From assembly GCA_023053545.1 (NCBI GenBank), contig JAKZAN010000006.1, positions 8,505,851-8,569,850 of the forward strand: DNA of 64,000 bases. The letters are read 5' to 3'. The position numbers were made by a program, and so were the translations under genes. The notes under the pieces are model-generated. The model saw only the letters and a list, made by a program, of their open reading frames with translations. It did no database searches and had not been told where the DNA came from. The stretch comes from Lepidurus packardi. Lineage: Eukaryota > Arthropoda > Branchiopoda > Notostraca > Triopsidae. This document shows, in pieces, positions 11,999 to 24,020 of the stretch (its first letter is position 1; the number at the start of each line of letters is the position of its first letter).

Positions 11999-14900
11999 TC
12001 ATGTTAGCTTTCTTCTCTGTTCCGGAAGTAATTTCCATGTGACGTATCGTAAGAGGCTTAATACTAAGTCTCGATTGAGTGCAGGATGAAGAAAGCAAGC
12101 TAAAACCATGTCAATCGCATCATGGTACTCTTTCGAACCAATCACAAAAGCGGACCACCCTAAACAAAAATCTCATGACAGACGTTTCACGTCACGTGAA
12201 ATTTTGGACTATTACCTGGCAAAGCATTGGTTAATGCTAACTTGGCGTGCTCTTTCATCACAGATATGTCACAAGGGATGACTGGAGCTGGGTTCTCCCC
12301 CCAAACTGTTTCTCTTAATGATCTCAAGTAGCTCGCCACAGCTTGGCGGCTTGTACTTGTCTTTAGAAGATCCTGTTTAAGAAACGACAAAGGAAAATGC
12401 TGCCAAAGTTTTCAAGTGGAAAATTTTGCAGGGTTTGTACTTGTAAGTTTGCCTCTATCCATTTGCCCAAGGATAACTTGACAAACCAAACCACTGGCGC
12501 TTGCGACAGCCATAAGTCATATGGGGTCAATGTTGTCAAGGTCAAATTCATAACACTACAGGTTAAAGGTAAACTCTCATCCAAGCTATCCGATTCGTCA
12601 ACTAACAAAAATCCACTTTTACTAACGAAAATAAGACATACGGACTTCTTAATACCTTGACAAAATTTGTTGCCAAAAGCTCTGTCTTCTAAGCTACTGA
12701 AAGATGTTTGTCTAGGACTAGACTGTGAGCTGCTAGATCTAGACCAGATTTTCGAGTCAAATGCCTCGTATGCTGAATCCACTCTGGCATCGCTATGCAT
12801 TAAATATGTACCCAACAGTTCTTCCGTGTCTCCAGACTGCAATAAAAAGAAAAGTTAAGCATGCTAATCAAAAGACCTAATCACAAAATTTCATGGGAGA
12901 TTAATACGTTATGCTGGTAGGGCTGACAGACGACTTTCACTTCGTCTCTGCTGCCTAAACTGGCAAAGCTTCCACTCTTGGTCCTTTGATTCATGAAAGG
13001 TTCCCAGCCTCCCATTCCAATTAGTTGGGGTTGAGGCAACGGCTGAGGTTGAGAAAAAGGTATAGCAGCATTGCCTATACTCATATTAGCACCAGTATCC
13101 AAATCAAAGCTCGGCAAGGCTGTTTTTATAGTGTGGAATACGTCAGTCACCGTTTTCACTAAAATCTATATACGAGAAGCCATCGTTAGCTCGTCAAGTT
13201 CTTTACAAATTACTAAGTATACTTTATCTAAGCGCATTTCGCCTTTCATCCCCGCGGTTGAATGTGCCGGGCTCGGTACACAATATCCCAAAAAGTTTCG
13301 TAAATCTGGTGAACGACAAAGTCCTGCGTTGTTACAAAGCTGCTGCAAATAACGTTCCAGGAATAATCTCCGATGAGATATGGTGTTTTGGTCCAATTTG
13401 CTAAAAGGCAGGTTTAACCACTTGCTTGGCCCACGTATGCCTTTGAACGGGATGTAAAAGTTAACATTTAACTGTACGTAAAAAATAAACTGATCTCTCT
13501 GCCTTAAAAATCAAAGGTCAGAATATATGTGTATAAAAAGAGCAATGGAACAGTAAGTTGTCTTCTTTTAACATTCTAATCCTACAACATCTTAACTGGA
13601 TAGCAAGTGTTTCTAAAAAAATTTCGAGGATAAACTTCGAGGAAAAACTTCGTTGAAACAGTTGCATCGAGGATACAAAGTTATTCGTCACAGTCGTAAG
13701 ATCTAGATCTAGATCCCTATATCTTTTTTAACCCAACTTTTGCAGTCCCTGGGTATTTAAGAAGCTTATTTCTCCAAAACGGAGCGAAGAAAGTCCCCTC
13801 AGCAGAATTAAGTCTGCTGACGCTCGATCTCGACCTCTTGAACCCCGAGTCGATGAAGGTCGTAACTTAAGTAAGGCGTATTACCATTTCTTAGCTTGTC
13901 GTTTTATTCATACTCTTTTTTGTCCCTCACCTGTCTGGCGTCATTCAGTTTAGTTCTATGTAGTATACGTAGTAAAAAAAAAGAAAGTATAAATATAATA
14001 CAAGTAAAAAAAATATATATTGTAGCGCATGACCCTTTTCAAGACGTTGGCCTTGGTTAATTTGCATGTTTGGGAGTAAGTGGCGGATTCTTGGCGAAGG
14101 GCAAGGTCGGGTCAATGAAAGACCAACGTTGAAAGAAGCATATTCGCTAAGAAAGGTCGCCAAGTGGTATAAAAAGACAAGCAAATGTAAAGAAAAGGGA
14201 GTCCAGTGTTGGACAGTAAAGGAAATAAAGCATTTGGAGAAGGCCAACCAAAAATGCCAACAATATATCATTATAAACTAGAGGTATAAATATATTATTC
14301 TTAGCCAAAGGCTAATTTTCTTCATCCATCTTCTCGACGCAAATGTAGAAAAAAATACGCCGTTTTTCGGTTAGCGCTTTTTTTAAGAATGAGAAGTATC
14401 ACTGGTTGCGAAACGGCCGGTTACAAGCCGATAAGCTTAATAGCAATCACGTACTAATTTAATGTTAATTGACTTTAATCAATTTTTCTCACGTTTTACT
14501 TATTGAGTAATGTATGCTATGGTAGAAAAAATTTACCTCTCAAATACTGTCTCCACTTGGGATGTTCTTCCAAACGCGTATGTAGCTGCAAGAATTCCCG
14601 GAACCGTCTTTTGATCAGAACAGGCTGCAAAATCAACTTGGACCCATTCGTGGGCGAAGACGTGACATTCTGAGGTAATTCACTCCTGAGTAATGACGCA
14701 AATCCCGCGTACTTTTCATCTACCATGGTTCTACTCTCTGCAATGGCGTAAATCCCCTCGTACTAGGAGAAAGAAGAGCAGAAGAGATTGGAATTTTAAA
14801 TCACTATACTTCCGTTTTCTTTTTTTAAATAAGAAAAGAAAGCAAGATAGAGATTTACTTGTACGCAATAAAGTGAATACTGGGATCCGCTGGCGTCAAA

Positions 14901-16556
14901 CTGAGTTTCCGTATTCGATATTCGTACGTTGACAAAAGGTCTTCCATCGCGAGGTACTTCAGGCGCCTCAATGACTTCTTCAGAACTGCTGTCTCCGTTC
15001 GCTTCTTCCGAAGTGGAACCTGACTCTTTACCTTCTTTGCTGCTTTCCTCCGTCAAGGATTTACGTGAGGAACTGCCATCAACGTGATCACTCCCCAAAC
15101 TCTGCTGACTATCCCTTTGCTCCAGCAAAGAGCGCAACTTGGCAATCGTCGTTGCAAAGTCTTCGGCATCTTCATAAACAGGCGAGATGTCATCCAGGCT
15201 GGCAGCCACGATATCCCCGGATGGACTATGCGGCTCCTCCAAGGTTTTAGGCCGCAGCAATAAGTCTTGGGGTTTGGGGATCCCATTGGTAATGGGGTTG
15301 GTATCCTCCGCGTGTAAACTCGGTTTGACCACTTTGAACGAGACGGTTTTCTCGCTTCCTTTGCATGACAGAGAGGGTGTGTCGATGTGAACTTGGCCTT
15401 CGGCGGCTAAAACTCCATCAGGCTTGTCTTCTGGTATTTTTCGTAAGGGTGGCCGTCTGCGACTAGGACTCGGATTTACAGAAGGATGTAGTTGCGGAGA
15501 CACACACTGTGTATTGATTTCTCCTACCGCACCCAAATCCTCGCTACTTGTGTGCTTTTTTCTATTTGCTGGGGAATCAATTGGCGGCGAGCCCAATGTT
15601 GGTGACGTAATAAACGGAACAGAACACGACGCCATATTTTCCTGAATTTGATAGTTAGGCGGAGTTTCGGGCGCTAATGCGAGACCAACGCCTCGATATA
15701 TTTCTTCGGGACGCGACAAAATGTCAACTAAGGGCTGCAGCACCTGACGAGCTACCAAGGATGATACAATCGTAAAAGTGGTGGAACAGTCTTGAACATT
15801 GCCAGGCATTAAACCTTGGGACAGGGCGGTCGAGAGCATTTCTAGTAGGTCGGCTACTTTTTCCTTGTCATTGACCACCGTGGCGTTGTCGTAATTAAAA
15901 CTGTCTTCCACATCCACAGGACTGACTGATAGGCTGTTAAATACAAAAATGGTCTCGGCTTTCCTCCGTTGTGCAAGACTTTCCAAAACGTGAACGTACT
16001 CGCTGAGGTGATGCCGTAAAAGGGAAAGCACCTCCGTCGCCACCAATTGAAGGTCCCAGGTTTGAATGACGGTTCTTAGATTGACAGCAACATCTTCAAG
16101 CAGCAGTCGAATTTCCGAAAGGCCTGCGGGGTCACCGTGAATTTCCGCGTACCACGGTCGAATGGATTCTTTGACGATGCAATCGAGCCAGCATTCTATT
16201 TCTTCACCGATGGGATCTGAAGAGCTTGCGCTAACTACGCCTGTTTCGGTAGGTATTGATATGAGGCTAGGTGCAAATTTTTCTACAAGCGGGTTTATAT
16301 CCCATAAATCTCGGGCTCGGGCAATGAAAACTAGGGCTTTGAAGCAAGCCCATGCCCCCATGCAAGATAGTACGAAAAAACATGTCGTCAATTGATATCC
16401 ATGACACAGGAACGGAGCAAACCAACAGTCAAAAATAAGAGTCAAAATCACGAAACCAAGTGTAGTTACTAAGGACTTGATTAATAACGGCTGGTTTGCA
16501 ACTTGCTGGTAAACTTCCCATGTAGTAAAATATGTCACCCATCTGGAAAGGATCAT
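11999..16556 (-). CDS. SNX19: Sorting nexin 19 (PXA-PX-nexin C membrane protein)
   Basis: Coding exons in transcript order are 16556-14859, 14762-14537, 13440-13223, 13165-12908, 12836-12656, 12601-12441, 12372-12216 and 12159-11999, about 1019 residues. The first exon encodes two hydrophobic segments near the N-terminus and then a PXA domain (EEIECWLDCIVKESIRPWY). The next carry a PX domain (FVNVRISNTETQF to RRFREFLQLHTRLEEHP, then GPSKWLNLPF), which binds phosphoinositides. The last exons hold a C-terminal nexin domain (LRSLRETVWGENPAP, LACFLHPALNRDLVLSLLRY). Order and length match vertebrate SNX19 (about 990 residues), an endosome/ER membrane-contact protein. Introns are mostly 54-80 bp but one is 1096 bp. 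The 12602-12655 intron is inferred because it removes a hydrophobic insert with no place in the linker. The ATG chosen follows a 55-bp leader intron; a longer N-terminus is possible. Confidence 0.88.
13441..14536 (-). other. Large SNX19 intron
   Basis: At 1096 bp this intron is far longer than the others in the gene (54-80 bp, apart from 96 bp before the PX exon). It contains an A/T-rich stretch around 13970-14020 and overlapping open frames on both strands (14066-14281 +, 13945-14271 -). Neither shows a domain. It may hold an old insertion. Confidence 0.5.
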
Positions 16557-16694
16557 GATCAGCCTTCGTCCGAAAAAGCAGTCTGTAAGACAAACCATCA
16601 GAACCAGCTGAGAATAAAAACTGGTGTTTTCTCTTACCCGAAAGACGCTGGAAAAGAGAAGCTTTCAGCAACTATTTAGCACAAGATTATCATT

Positions 16695-17063
16695 TTAAGT
16701 AGTGTTTACGTTTTTGCCTGTTGAATCATCACAAGCTTCAAATATCGACTCATAACGTTCATAAAAGACGATAGCGATAGCCAGTTCCCTTCGATGCCAA
16801 GGTACACATTTCATTATTGTGACGTCATTCTGTCTTGTTTGGTTCGCATGAACTAAATAACATGAGTGGGCGGAGTCTAGCGGTGGTATGTTGTTCCCGT
16901 CGAGGTTGGCCGTCGTTGATGTGATGCACGCATGCACCCAGTTACCCGACAAGCAAGGCGCAACCAGGTTTGGCACGACCTTCTTGATATTTTCAAGTGA
17001 AAGTGATTCCTGATCTGTGAACTGGGGTTTGGGTGTGATAAACTTGATCGGTAATACGTTCAT
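16695..17063 (-). CDS. Unidentified 122-codon ORF upstream of SNX19
   Basis: An ATG at 17063 opens a 122-codon frame with balanced, protein-like composition (starts MNVLPIKFITPKPQ). It has no signal peptide or membrane segment, and I do not recognise it. Its TAA ends at 16695, about 57 bp before the SNX19 leader-intron donor. Three readings fit: a separate small gene; the first cistron of a dicistronic SNX19 mRNA; or the N-terminus of a longer SNX19. The last would use a donor at 16709 (AAC|gtaaac), a strong acceptor before 16647 and a 10-nt exon 16638-16647, which keeps frame into SNX19. A rival frame from 16647 (RLSGKRKHQFLFSAG) also stays open to 16429. The start faces the MBOAT gene across a 312-bp divergent promoter region. 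Confidence 0.45.
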   Translation of the reverse strand: MNVLPIKFITPKPQFTDQESLSLENIKKVVPNLVAPCLSGNWVHACITSTTANLDGNNIPPLDSAHSCYLVHANQTRQNDVTIMKCVPWHRRELAIAIVFYERYESIFEACDDSTGKNVNTT

Positions 17064-17375
17064 TTCTTATCTCGTTTATTTAGAGTTGTAAGATTGGCTA
17101 CGGCATCCTCTTTTGCGTAAAAATCTGTCTCGCCCTAGTCGAGCCTCGCACAACATACGTTCACCAGTGCATGTCAACTGGCTTAGCAACTGAATCAGCA
17201 GATATCTCGTGCATAACTTATCAGTTTCACTTTCTGAACACGTTTAAATGCCACTTAAAGTAGCCTTTTGCATTTAGGTTTCTGGCGGCCTCAATTTAGT
17301 GAGTAGTTTGCATAATTGCTCTTTAGACATCGCAACGGTCGCTCGTCAAGTCGGTAAAGCTGCTTCATCATAACA
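17064..17375. promoter_or_regulatory. Divergent promoter region between the 122-codon ORF and the MBOAT gene
   Basis: The 312 bp between two divergent ATG codons must hold both start sites, or be shared 5' UTR. I see no clear TATA box, which fits broadly expressed genes. Confidence 0.4.
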
Positions 17376-19696
17376 ATGTCAGAAAGTGTCAATATTGGGA
17401 ACGACAATGAAAGTGCGTTTTACGATGGATCCCGAATATTTATGTGGCTCTCCGACATTGTCGGACTGCCTATCGACCAGGTAAAAAAAAAGTCCTCGGT
17501 ATTGAATAGCACTCTTAAATAGGTAATTTTATGTTTTCCGTCGCCTTCTCATTTTCTAGGTGAATTTCTTGATCAGTCAGTTTACATGCTTGATATTCGG
17601 CTTCATTTACCGCCACCATCTCCATCCTGACAAAGTTTCGACAACGGCTCGACACACTGTAGCTTTAACGCTCGGTCTCTTAATTGGATTCTTCTGCTTT
17701 GGCAGGTAACCATGTAATTTCCCATGGCAATTTGAATGGTCTTTGTAATGACATTCTCCATTTCCCATAGGCATGCTTTGCATCTGGTTTGCCTGGCTAC
17801 ACTCTCCTACATTCTCATGCTGTCGGTGAGTCCCAAAATATCCCACCAGTAAGCCAGCATAAACAAGCATCTATACCCGGATGGGGAAGTTGACGGTCTT
17901 TACATTTCTCTCTTTTTCCTTCTTAAGCCTGGTATTATTTGCTTCACTCTTGTACCTTTCCGGAGTTCACATCAGGCGCCAACTTTATAACTACGGGTCA
18001 TATACGCTGGACATATCGGGACCTCTCATGGTGATAACGCAAAAAATGTCGAGTTTAGCCTTCAGTCTGCACGACGGCTTAGCCAGAAAAGAGGACGACC
18101 TCACCCCTTATCAAAAGGAACAAGTGATAAAGTATCTTACCACACTTTGCTTGTTTTCTTGACGTTTTCACTCTAATAATATGCCTCTTAAGGAAATACC
18201 CCAAACCACTCGAGTTTTTCAGCTATGCCTTTCATTTTCAAGCTCTCATGTGCGGTCCCACAGTCTTATACGCAGACTACATGGACTTTATTAATGGCCA
18301 AAATTATGCTAAGAAAATCTCAGCTTCTTTGGTAATTTCCCCCAGTCTATCGATTTCGACAAATTCTACTTTTAGTGTATCACAGGTGGACAAAAATTCA
18401 AATAACCGAGTCAATCGAGAGCCTTCGGGGTTCTGGGTGGTTATTAAGAAAGCTGTTGGCAGCATTGTTTGCGCTTTATTGTTCGTTAAATTGGTTCCCG
18501 AAGTTCCTATTCAGCGAGTGAAAGGTAAATAATTCGTGTAATATCTTAATAACATACTTTACAGTATATCTCGGGCTAATTTGCTAAGCTAATAAATCCC
18601 GCCGGGACGATACGGAGAGGGTTTTCTCTGTTTCTGTGTCCTTTATTGTCGTCATTATAGGCTATCATTTGGATTTTTTTTTATTATCTTATTTTGTTTT
18701 ATAGAGGAAGCGTTCCTAATTAGACCTGTTTGGTACCAAACGTGGTACTTGGTTGTCGCGACCACTGTAGTACGCATGAAGTATTATCATGCATGGCTTC
18801 TGGCTGATGCCATTTGTAACGCTTCCGGGCTAGGCTTTAACGGCTACACGCCTCAAGGAGAAGCGCGTTGGGACCTTATTTCGAATATCGATATCAAACA
18901 TTTCGAGGTATATTACAAGAAATTCGCATGTTTGAGAAGATAGTCTTATCTCTTGTTTTTTCTAGCTGGGGTTAAGCTTGAAAGATAGCATAGATCATTG
19001 GAACAAATGCACAACACGTTGGTTACGTTTTATTGTTTATGAGCGTGCGCCCTTCTGTCGAACATTTTTCACCTATTGCCTTTCAGCCATCTGGCATGGA
19101 TTTTACCCGGGCTATTACTTGACCTTCCTGGGAGGAGCTATGTTTACCGTGGCCTCACGTTCGGTAGCCACTTTTATTACATAATTACTGTCCGCCAGTT
19201 TTAGATGGCTAGATAGCTAGACGTTGACACTACTCATTTCCCCTCTTTTTCAGGTTCGCCGATCTATCCGGCCTTTCTTTGTTGGCCATGAGAACAAAAA
19301 ATTTCTGTATGATGTTGCTACATGCTTGGTGACACGCATTGCCCTTGGATACGTCACCTTCAGTTTCGTTCTGTTGGAGCTCTGGCCCAGTATCCGACTG
19401 TACAAGTAGGTCGTTTTCTAATTTGTCCTTTCATTTATTATTATTTATTATTAAGAATTGCATAGACTTTTTTACGTCTCGTTTTCAGGGAAATGTACTT
19501 TTGGTTGCATATATTATCCATCTTCGCTATTGTTGTTTTGCCCGCAATTTTGCCACCGAGATCCGAAAAACCTCTTAGAGCTAGAACGGCTACTTTGAAA
19601 GAAAAGGTTGTTTTAACGCCCGTTAAGATTATGGGTGAGCCGGTTATAGAAAGTCATGAAGCGATCCGTTTTGGCAAATCACTTCATCAAGATTAA
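17376..19696 (+). CDS. MBOAT2: MBOAT-family lysophospholipid acyltransferase (MBOAT1/2 type)
   Basis: There are ten exons: 17376-17480, 17560-17705, 17771-17848, 17928-18131, 18193-18331, 18386-18524, 18705-18907, 18966-19163, 19254-19405 and 19489-19696, about 523 residues, the usual length. It is a multi-pass ER membrane enzyme that re-acylates lysophospholipids in the Lands cycle. Family landmarks are LHPDKVSTTARH, ISGPLMVITQKMSSLAF, YMDFINGQNY, AWLLADAICNASGLGFNGY, the Asn in DHWNKCTTRWL (about 351) and the catalytic His in AIWHGFYPGYYL (about 382). It groups by eye with vertebrate MBOAT1/MBOAT2 and fly oysgedart. Exon 3 was taken to the donor at 17849 rather than the one at 17826, because only the former keeps frame and family spacing. 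The 54-nt intron 18332-18385 is open in frame. Confidence 0.93.
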
Positions 19697-20700
19697 AGTT
19701 CAGCAACGAGAATGTTTGAATCCAAGCCATGTTTTGTACCAATTTACCAAAACGTTGTTTGCTGATCCCAGAAACAATCGTTGTAGCACAAAAAACGGTT
19801 GAATTACCCGGAAATTTTAGTATGTTACTAGTTAAGTCGAACGTTAGCTATTCAAATTGACGGTCAATGTGCTAGTTATTTTTGGAATATTTGGACTTTA
19901 TTGGTCAGTAGTCCCTTTCGCTGTATCTAGAAACTGTACTTTTACTGAGTTCCTGTATTTAAATTTTGGCAAGGTTGAACTTTCGTATGTCAAACAAACG
20001 ATATACTATATTCCTATTATTTCTTGCTAGCAGGGGTTGGGTCTTTCGTTTCCGTATTGCGTGTATTTATAGTTTGGTAGAAGTACACCGATCCGGTCAT
20101 TCTTTTCATTCTAATATGCGTTGTCAAATCCAGATGGTGTTAATTTGATTTTAACTTCGTTCCTATAGAACCGCGGTGTAACCAGTTGTATACTTTTTGC
20201 ATTGCTTTTCTGTCAAATTTGCTGAGCTTAAACTCACATTATATGTACTGCGGGGATATTTGTAAAGAATACAAAGGCGTTACATTTTTATGGCTGTAGT
20301 ATTCGGCGCTTATTACTTATAGCCATTTTATTGATTACGTACCGTTCAAAGAAAGCTGAGGATCTGAATTTGAATTTTAAGCGCGTTAGCCACAAAAGCG
20401 CCACGAACGGGGCCCGCGCGCTTCTGGTTTACCTTTGTATTTGTGTCCGTTATGGCGTCTGCTCTAGCGTAAGTTGTGAATCCTAGAAGTTACAGAAATA
20501 GTGGGGCTTTATAAGTAAGTACAAATTTCGAGAATAATTTGTGTATTAGCTTCTGAAGAGATACACTAATTATCAATAAATTTTTATCTGTAAATTCTAA
20601 TTCTGCAAGTTGTCTTCTGGATACCATATAATATTTGTTGTTTGTTTTTTCGCTTCCATGTTCCATAGTACAGCGGGTTTAACTACTGAGTGTACTCGAG
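19697..20700. other. MBOAT 3' region and RAD21 5' region
   Basis: I find no coding exon. An AATAAA at 20575-20580 is the clearest poly(A) signal, but it is about 880 bp past the MBOAT stop and only 120 bp before the RAD21 start, so its owner is unclear. Confidence 0.4.
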
Positions 20701-23600
20701 ATGTTTTACGCTCATTTTGTATTAGCCAAGAAAGGACCGTTGGCCCGGATTTGGCTCGCAGCCCATTGGGATAAGAAGCTTACAAAAGCTCATGTTTTCG
20801 AGACGAATATTAACACTACCGTGGAAGATATTCTGCATCCTAAAGTAACTAACGCAATCTTCTCTAATAGCAAACTCGCGTTACACATTATGTTTTTTGT
20901 TTCAGGTAAAATTAGCGTTAAGAACGTCCGGTCACTTGCTTTTGGGTGTCGTCAGAATCTATTCAAGGAAAGCCAAGTACTTGCTAGCTGACTGCAATGA
21001 AGCATTTATTAAAATTAAGATGGCATTCCGGCCCGGTATGGTGGACTTACCTGAGGAAAATCGAGAAGCAGCAGTCAACGCTATTACTTTACCAGAAGTA
21101 TTTCATGATTTTGATGCTAACATCCCTGATTTGAAGTGAGATCCCTTTCCAAATGCATTCTTTCTCTGTTAACTCTTCGTTCTCGTTGTTTGCTAGTGAT
21201 GTTGAGATTCAAGCGCAGTTCACCGTTAATCAGTCGAGAGCGGAAGAAATTACTATGCGCGAAGACTACGGTAGTTTAACTTTTGCTTCCAACGATGATG
21301 GTTTCGGTGACATGGGCTTTGGCACCGAGCCTGCTGAAATGCTCAGAGATGGCGGTCACATAAACTCATCCTTGGAGCCTGTAATTTGCATACAGAAAAA
21401 TAGCGGAACAGCAGTTAGTTTTTTTTTTATATAGGGATTGCTATTTGGAGAACCCCTGGACAAGACAAAAGAGCGAGAATCACGTTTGTCCGTGAGACCT
21501 TCGACTTCAGCTCTAGAAATTGATGCCCCGATACGGGACGATGGCTTTGGAGGCCATTTGGGCCAGGATATGATCTGTAAAAATCTATAACTCTTCTCAT
21601 ACCTTCTTACTTACTTGTGTTTGTTCCCTAGCCGGCGGATTGTTTGAAGGAGGCTTGTTTGATGACGTTTCTATGAATGAGAGCAATGGTTTAGACGGAG
21701 ACAAGAAACGAAAGCGAGCTGACAGCAATGTGGACAGTGATGATGATGGCATTGATCATTTTGGAGCTCCTCCTTCTCCTGGTGCCGCAAGGTAGTACTG
21801 TTTTCGCACTTTCCGTAAAGAGAACACTTATTTGTTTTCTTGTTTGCATTTTCTATTATTTTTATATTTTTCTTTTCGAAAGCAGTTCAAATTCCTCCCG
21901 GCCTGGTTCACCCCTTATTCGCGACGGTGACATGTCCAGCGAGGATTTGAAGCCTCCGCCTTTGTCAGAAGCTTCTCGAGACAAAAATAAGGACAAGGAA
22001 GTCTTCAACCCAGTAGATGAAGGCAGCCAACCTCCTGATCAGACCACATTGCTACAAAACGAGGATGAAAGCTTTGCTTTGGCTCCCGTCGATGCTTCTG
22101 CCTTAAAAGGTAAAACTTTGTTGAATACTTTTATTTACTGGCGTAAACAAGTTCCTAAATTTACTCAGGATGGAATACTCGTACCAAGCGTAAACGCAAG
22201 CTTATCGTGGATGAAGTTAAGAATATCTCTGGTGAAGAAATGAAGTCGCAGTTGTCAGACACGACCGATATCGTCACCACGTTAGATCTTGCTCCCCCTA
22301 CTAAGCGTCTCATGCATTGGAAAGAAACTGGAGGCGTAGAAAAACTGTTTGCCTTGCCAGGCCGGCCAATTCCCGCCCGATCATTGTTTAAGGTATGCTG
22401 GTAAAGAAATTTTGTAAATTCGCACAATACCCGTGTTTATCCTGTTGTACAGAACTATCAACGCCACCTTATTTCGCAAGGAGCGGAAAATGAGGATTTC
22501 GGTATGATGGGCGATGCAGATAGAGACCATTTGACCTTAGAAGTGATGCGAGGTATCGACGTACCCGCTCTATCCATTCCGGTAGAAATAGAACCTGTAG
22601 TGGAACCTGTAATCGCTGTGGCTATTCCTCCAATGGCTCCGCCCACTCCCACACCTTCAAAGCGAGCTCCACGCAAGCGCAAAGCCCCTATGGATGTGGA
22701 AGAGCAGCAAAGACGTGCCGAACAGGACGCATTAGACCACGTACAACAGCGTGAAGCTCAGTATCAGCGTTTATTAGCTCCTTCACCTGTGCCGCAGCAA
22801 CTTCCTCCACCTTCACCTATCCCGACACCTAGTATGATCGACATAAGTATGAATGCGTCCATGACTCCCCTTCCCATGCCCCCACCAATGCCCGAGCAAA
22901 AGCTAGACGCAACGTTTCTGCTGCCTTTCGATCAAGCACCGATGTCAATGCCAGTGCAAGATCATGACCATTCAATGCTTCCTCCGTCAGATAAGGACAT
23001 GGGCGTTGCTGACGCACAGTCCCACATGCCGCCTATGCCTGAAATGGAAAACATGGGATACGATCAGAGCACAGCCCATGCAGCCCTATTAGGCTACGAA
23101 GAAGCCCATCTTCCCGCCCAGACGCCCGGTGCATTGTCGGAGCGAGGGGCACCAACTCCTTGGAATGAGGATTATGATTTCCCTCCGTCTGTTGGACCGG
23201 TATATATCTTTGTAACTTCGTTTATTAACTAAACGAAAGGATTAATGCTAAGTTATTTGTACAGCCTGATGAACAAGGAGTAGATGAGACGTATGAGCAG
23301 TTTGAAGAACGTGTGTTGAACAAGCGCGCTGCCCACATGTACCACATCATTCGCAGCAAACTGGAGCTGAAGGGAGCCATGACGTTTTCAGAGATTGCTG
23401 CTCGCAACAATAAGAAACAGGTAAGATATTATTTACAGGTACTTGATCCTTGAACACTAATTTTTTAATTGTAGATTGCACAGAAGTTTTATACCTTATT
23501 GGTGTTGAAGAAGAACCAAGCGGTAGAGTTAGTTCAGCATCGTTCTTATGATGAGATTCATGTGTTTAGAGGTGCGAAGTTCGATTCTCCTGCTTTATAA
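20701..23600 (+). CDS. RAD21: Cohesin kleisin subunit RAD21
   Basis: There are ten exons: 20701-20844, 20906-21135, 21197-21380, 21435-21576, 21632-21791, 21886-22109, 22169-22392, 22453-23199, 23265-23420 and 23475-23600, about 778 residues. RAD21 closes the SMC1-SMC3 ring that holds sister chromatids together. The N-terminal kleisin domain starts [20 protein letters not shown] and continues through [28 protein letters not shown] follows, then AEMLRDGG, an ExxR separase-type site ending at about Arg175, close to the human position. [11 protein letters not shown] lies in the centre, then a long Pro/Met-rich stretch (exon 8) of low conservation. The last two exons encode the C-terminal winged helix that binds SMC1 ([19 protein letters not shown]). 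The exon 6 acceptor is ambiguous by 3 nt. Confidence 0.96.
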
Positions 23601-23803
23601 ACCGTATCTGCACTTAAATTAGTTACAGTTTCAATGGTAATTAGGCATGGAGAGGAAAGATTTGAGAAGCGTATAACTCGAAGTGTGTTCAGTTGCTCTT
23701 ACATTATTTGAGGGTTTGTCAATTAAACAATAATTTTATCAACTATAAAACGGTATGTTGTATTCAGGCTTTTTTGAGTGAATTATACGGCCCTCTATAC
23801 ACG

Positions 23804-23809
23804 AATAAA
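23804..23809 (+). promoter_or_regulatory. Probable RAD21 poly(A) signal
   Basis: AATAAA lies 204 bp after the RAD21 stop codon, in AT-rich sequence. Confidence 0.55.
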
Positions 23810-24020
23810 ATATTTCGAATACCTTAGTTCTTCAGATAACGGTGTCGACATTTAAATGTATTCTGCCGTTCCTTTTTATTTTTAAGAATTTTATGTTCGA
23901 ATTAATTAGTAACTGTAATTAAGTTGTATAGGTTCCCAGTCTTGATCCAGGGCCAGGACTAAGAACAATAACACAAAAGAAACAACTAAAATATGGTAGT
24001 TTTGAAAGACGACGAAGATG

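Noticed and set aside
17881..18162. Upstream Met start for the MBOAT exon at 17881
   Set aside because: This Met lies in the intron; splicing from 17848 to 17928 keeps frame and the length expected of the family.
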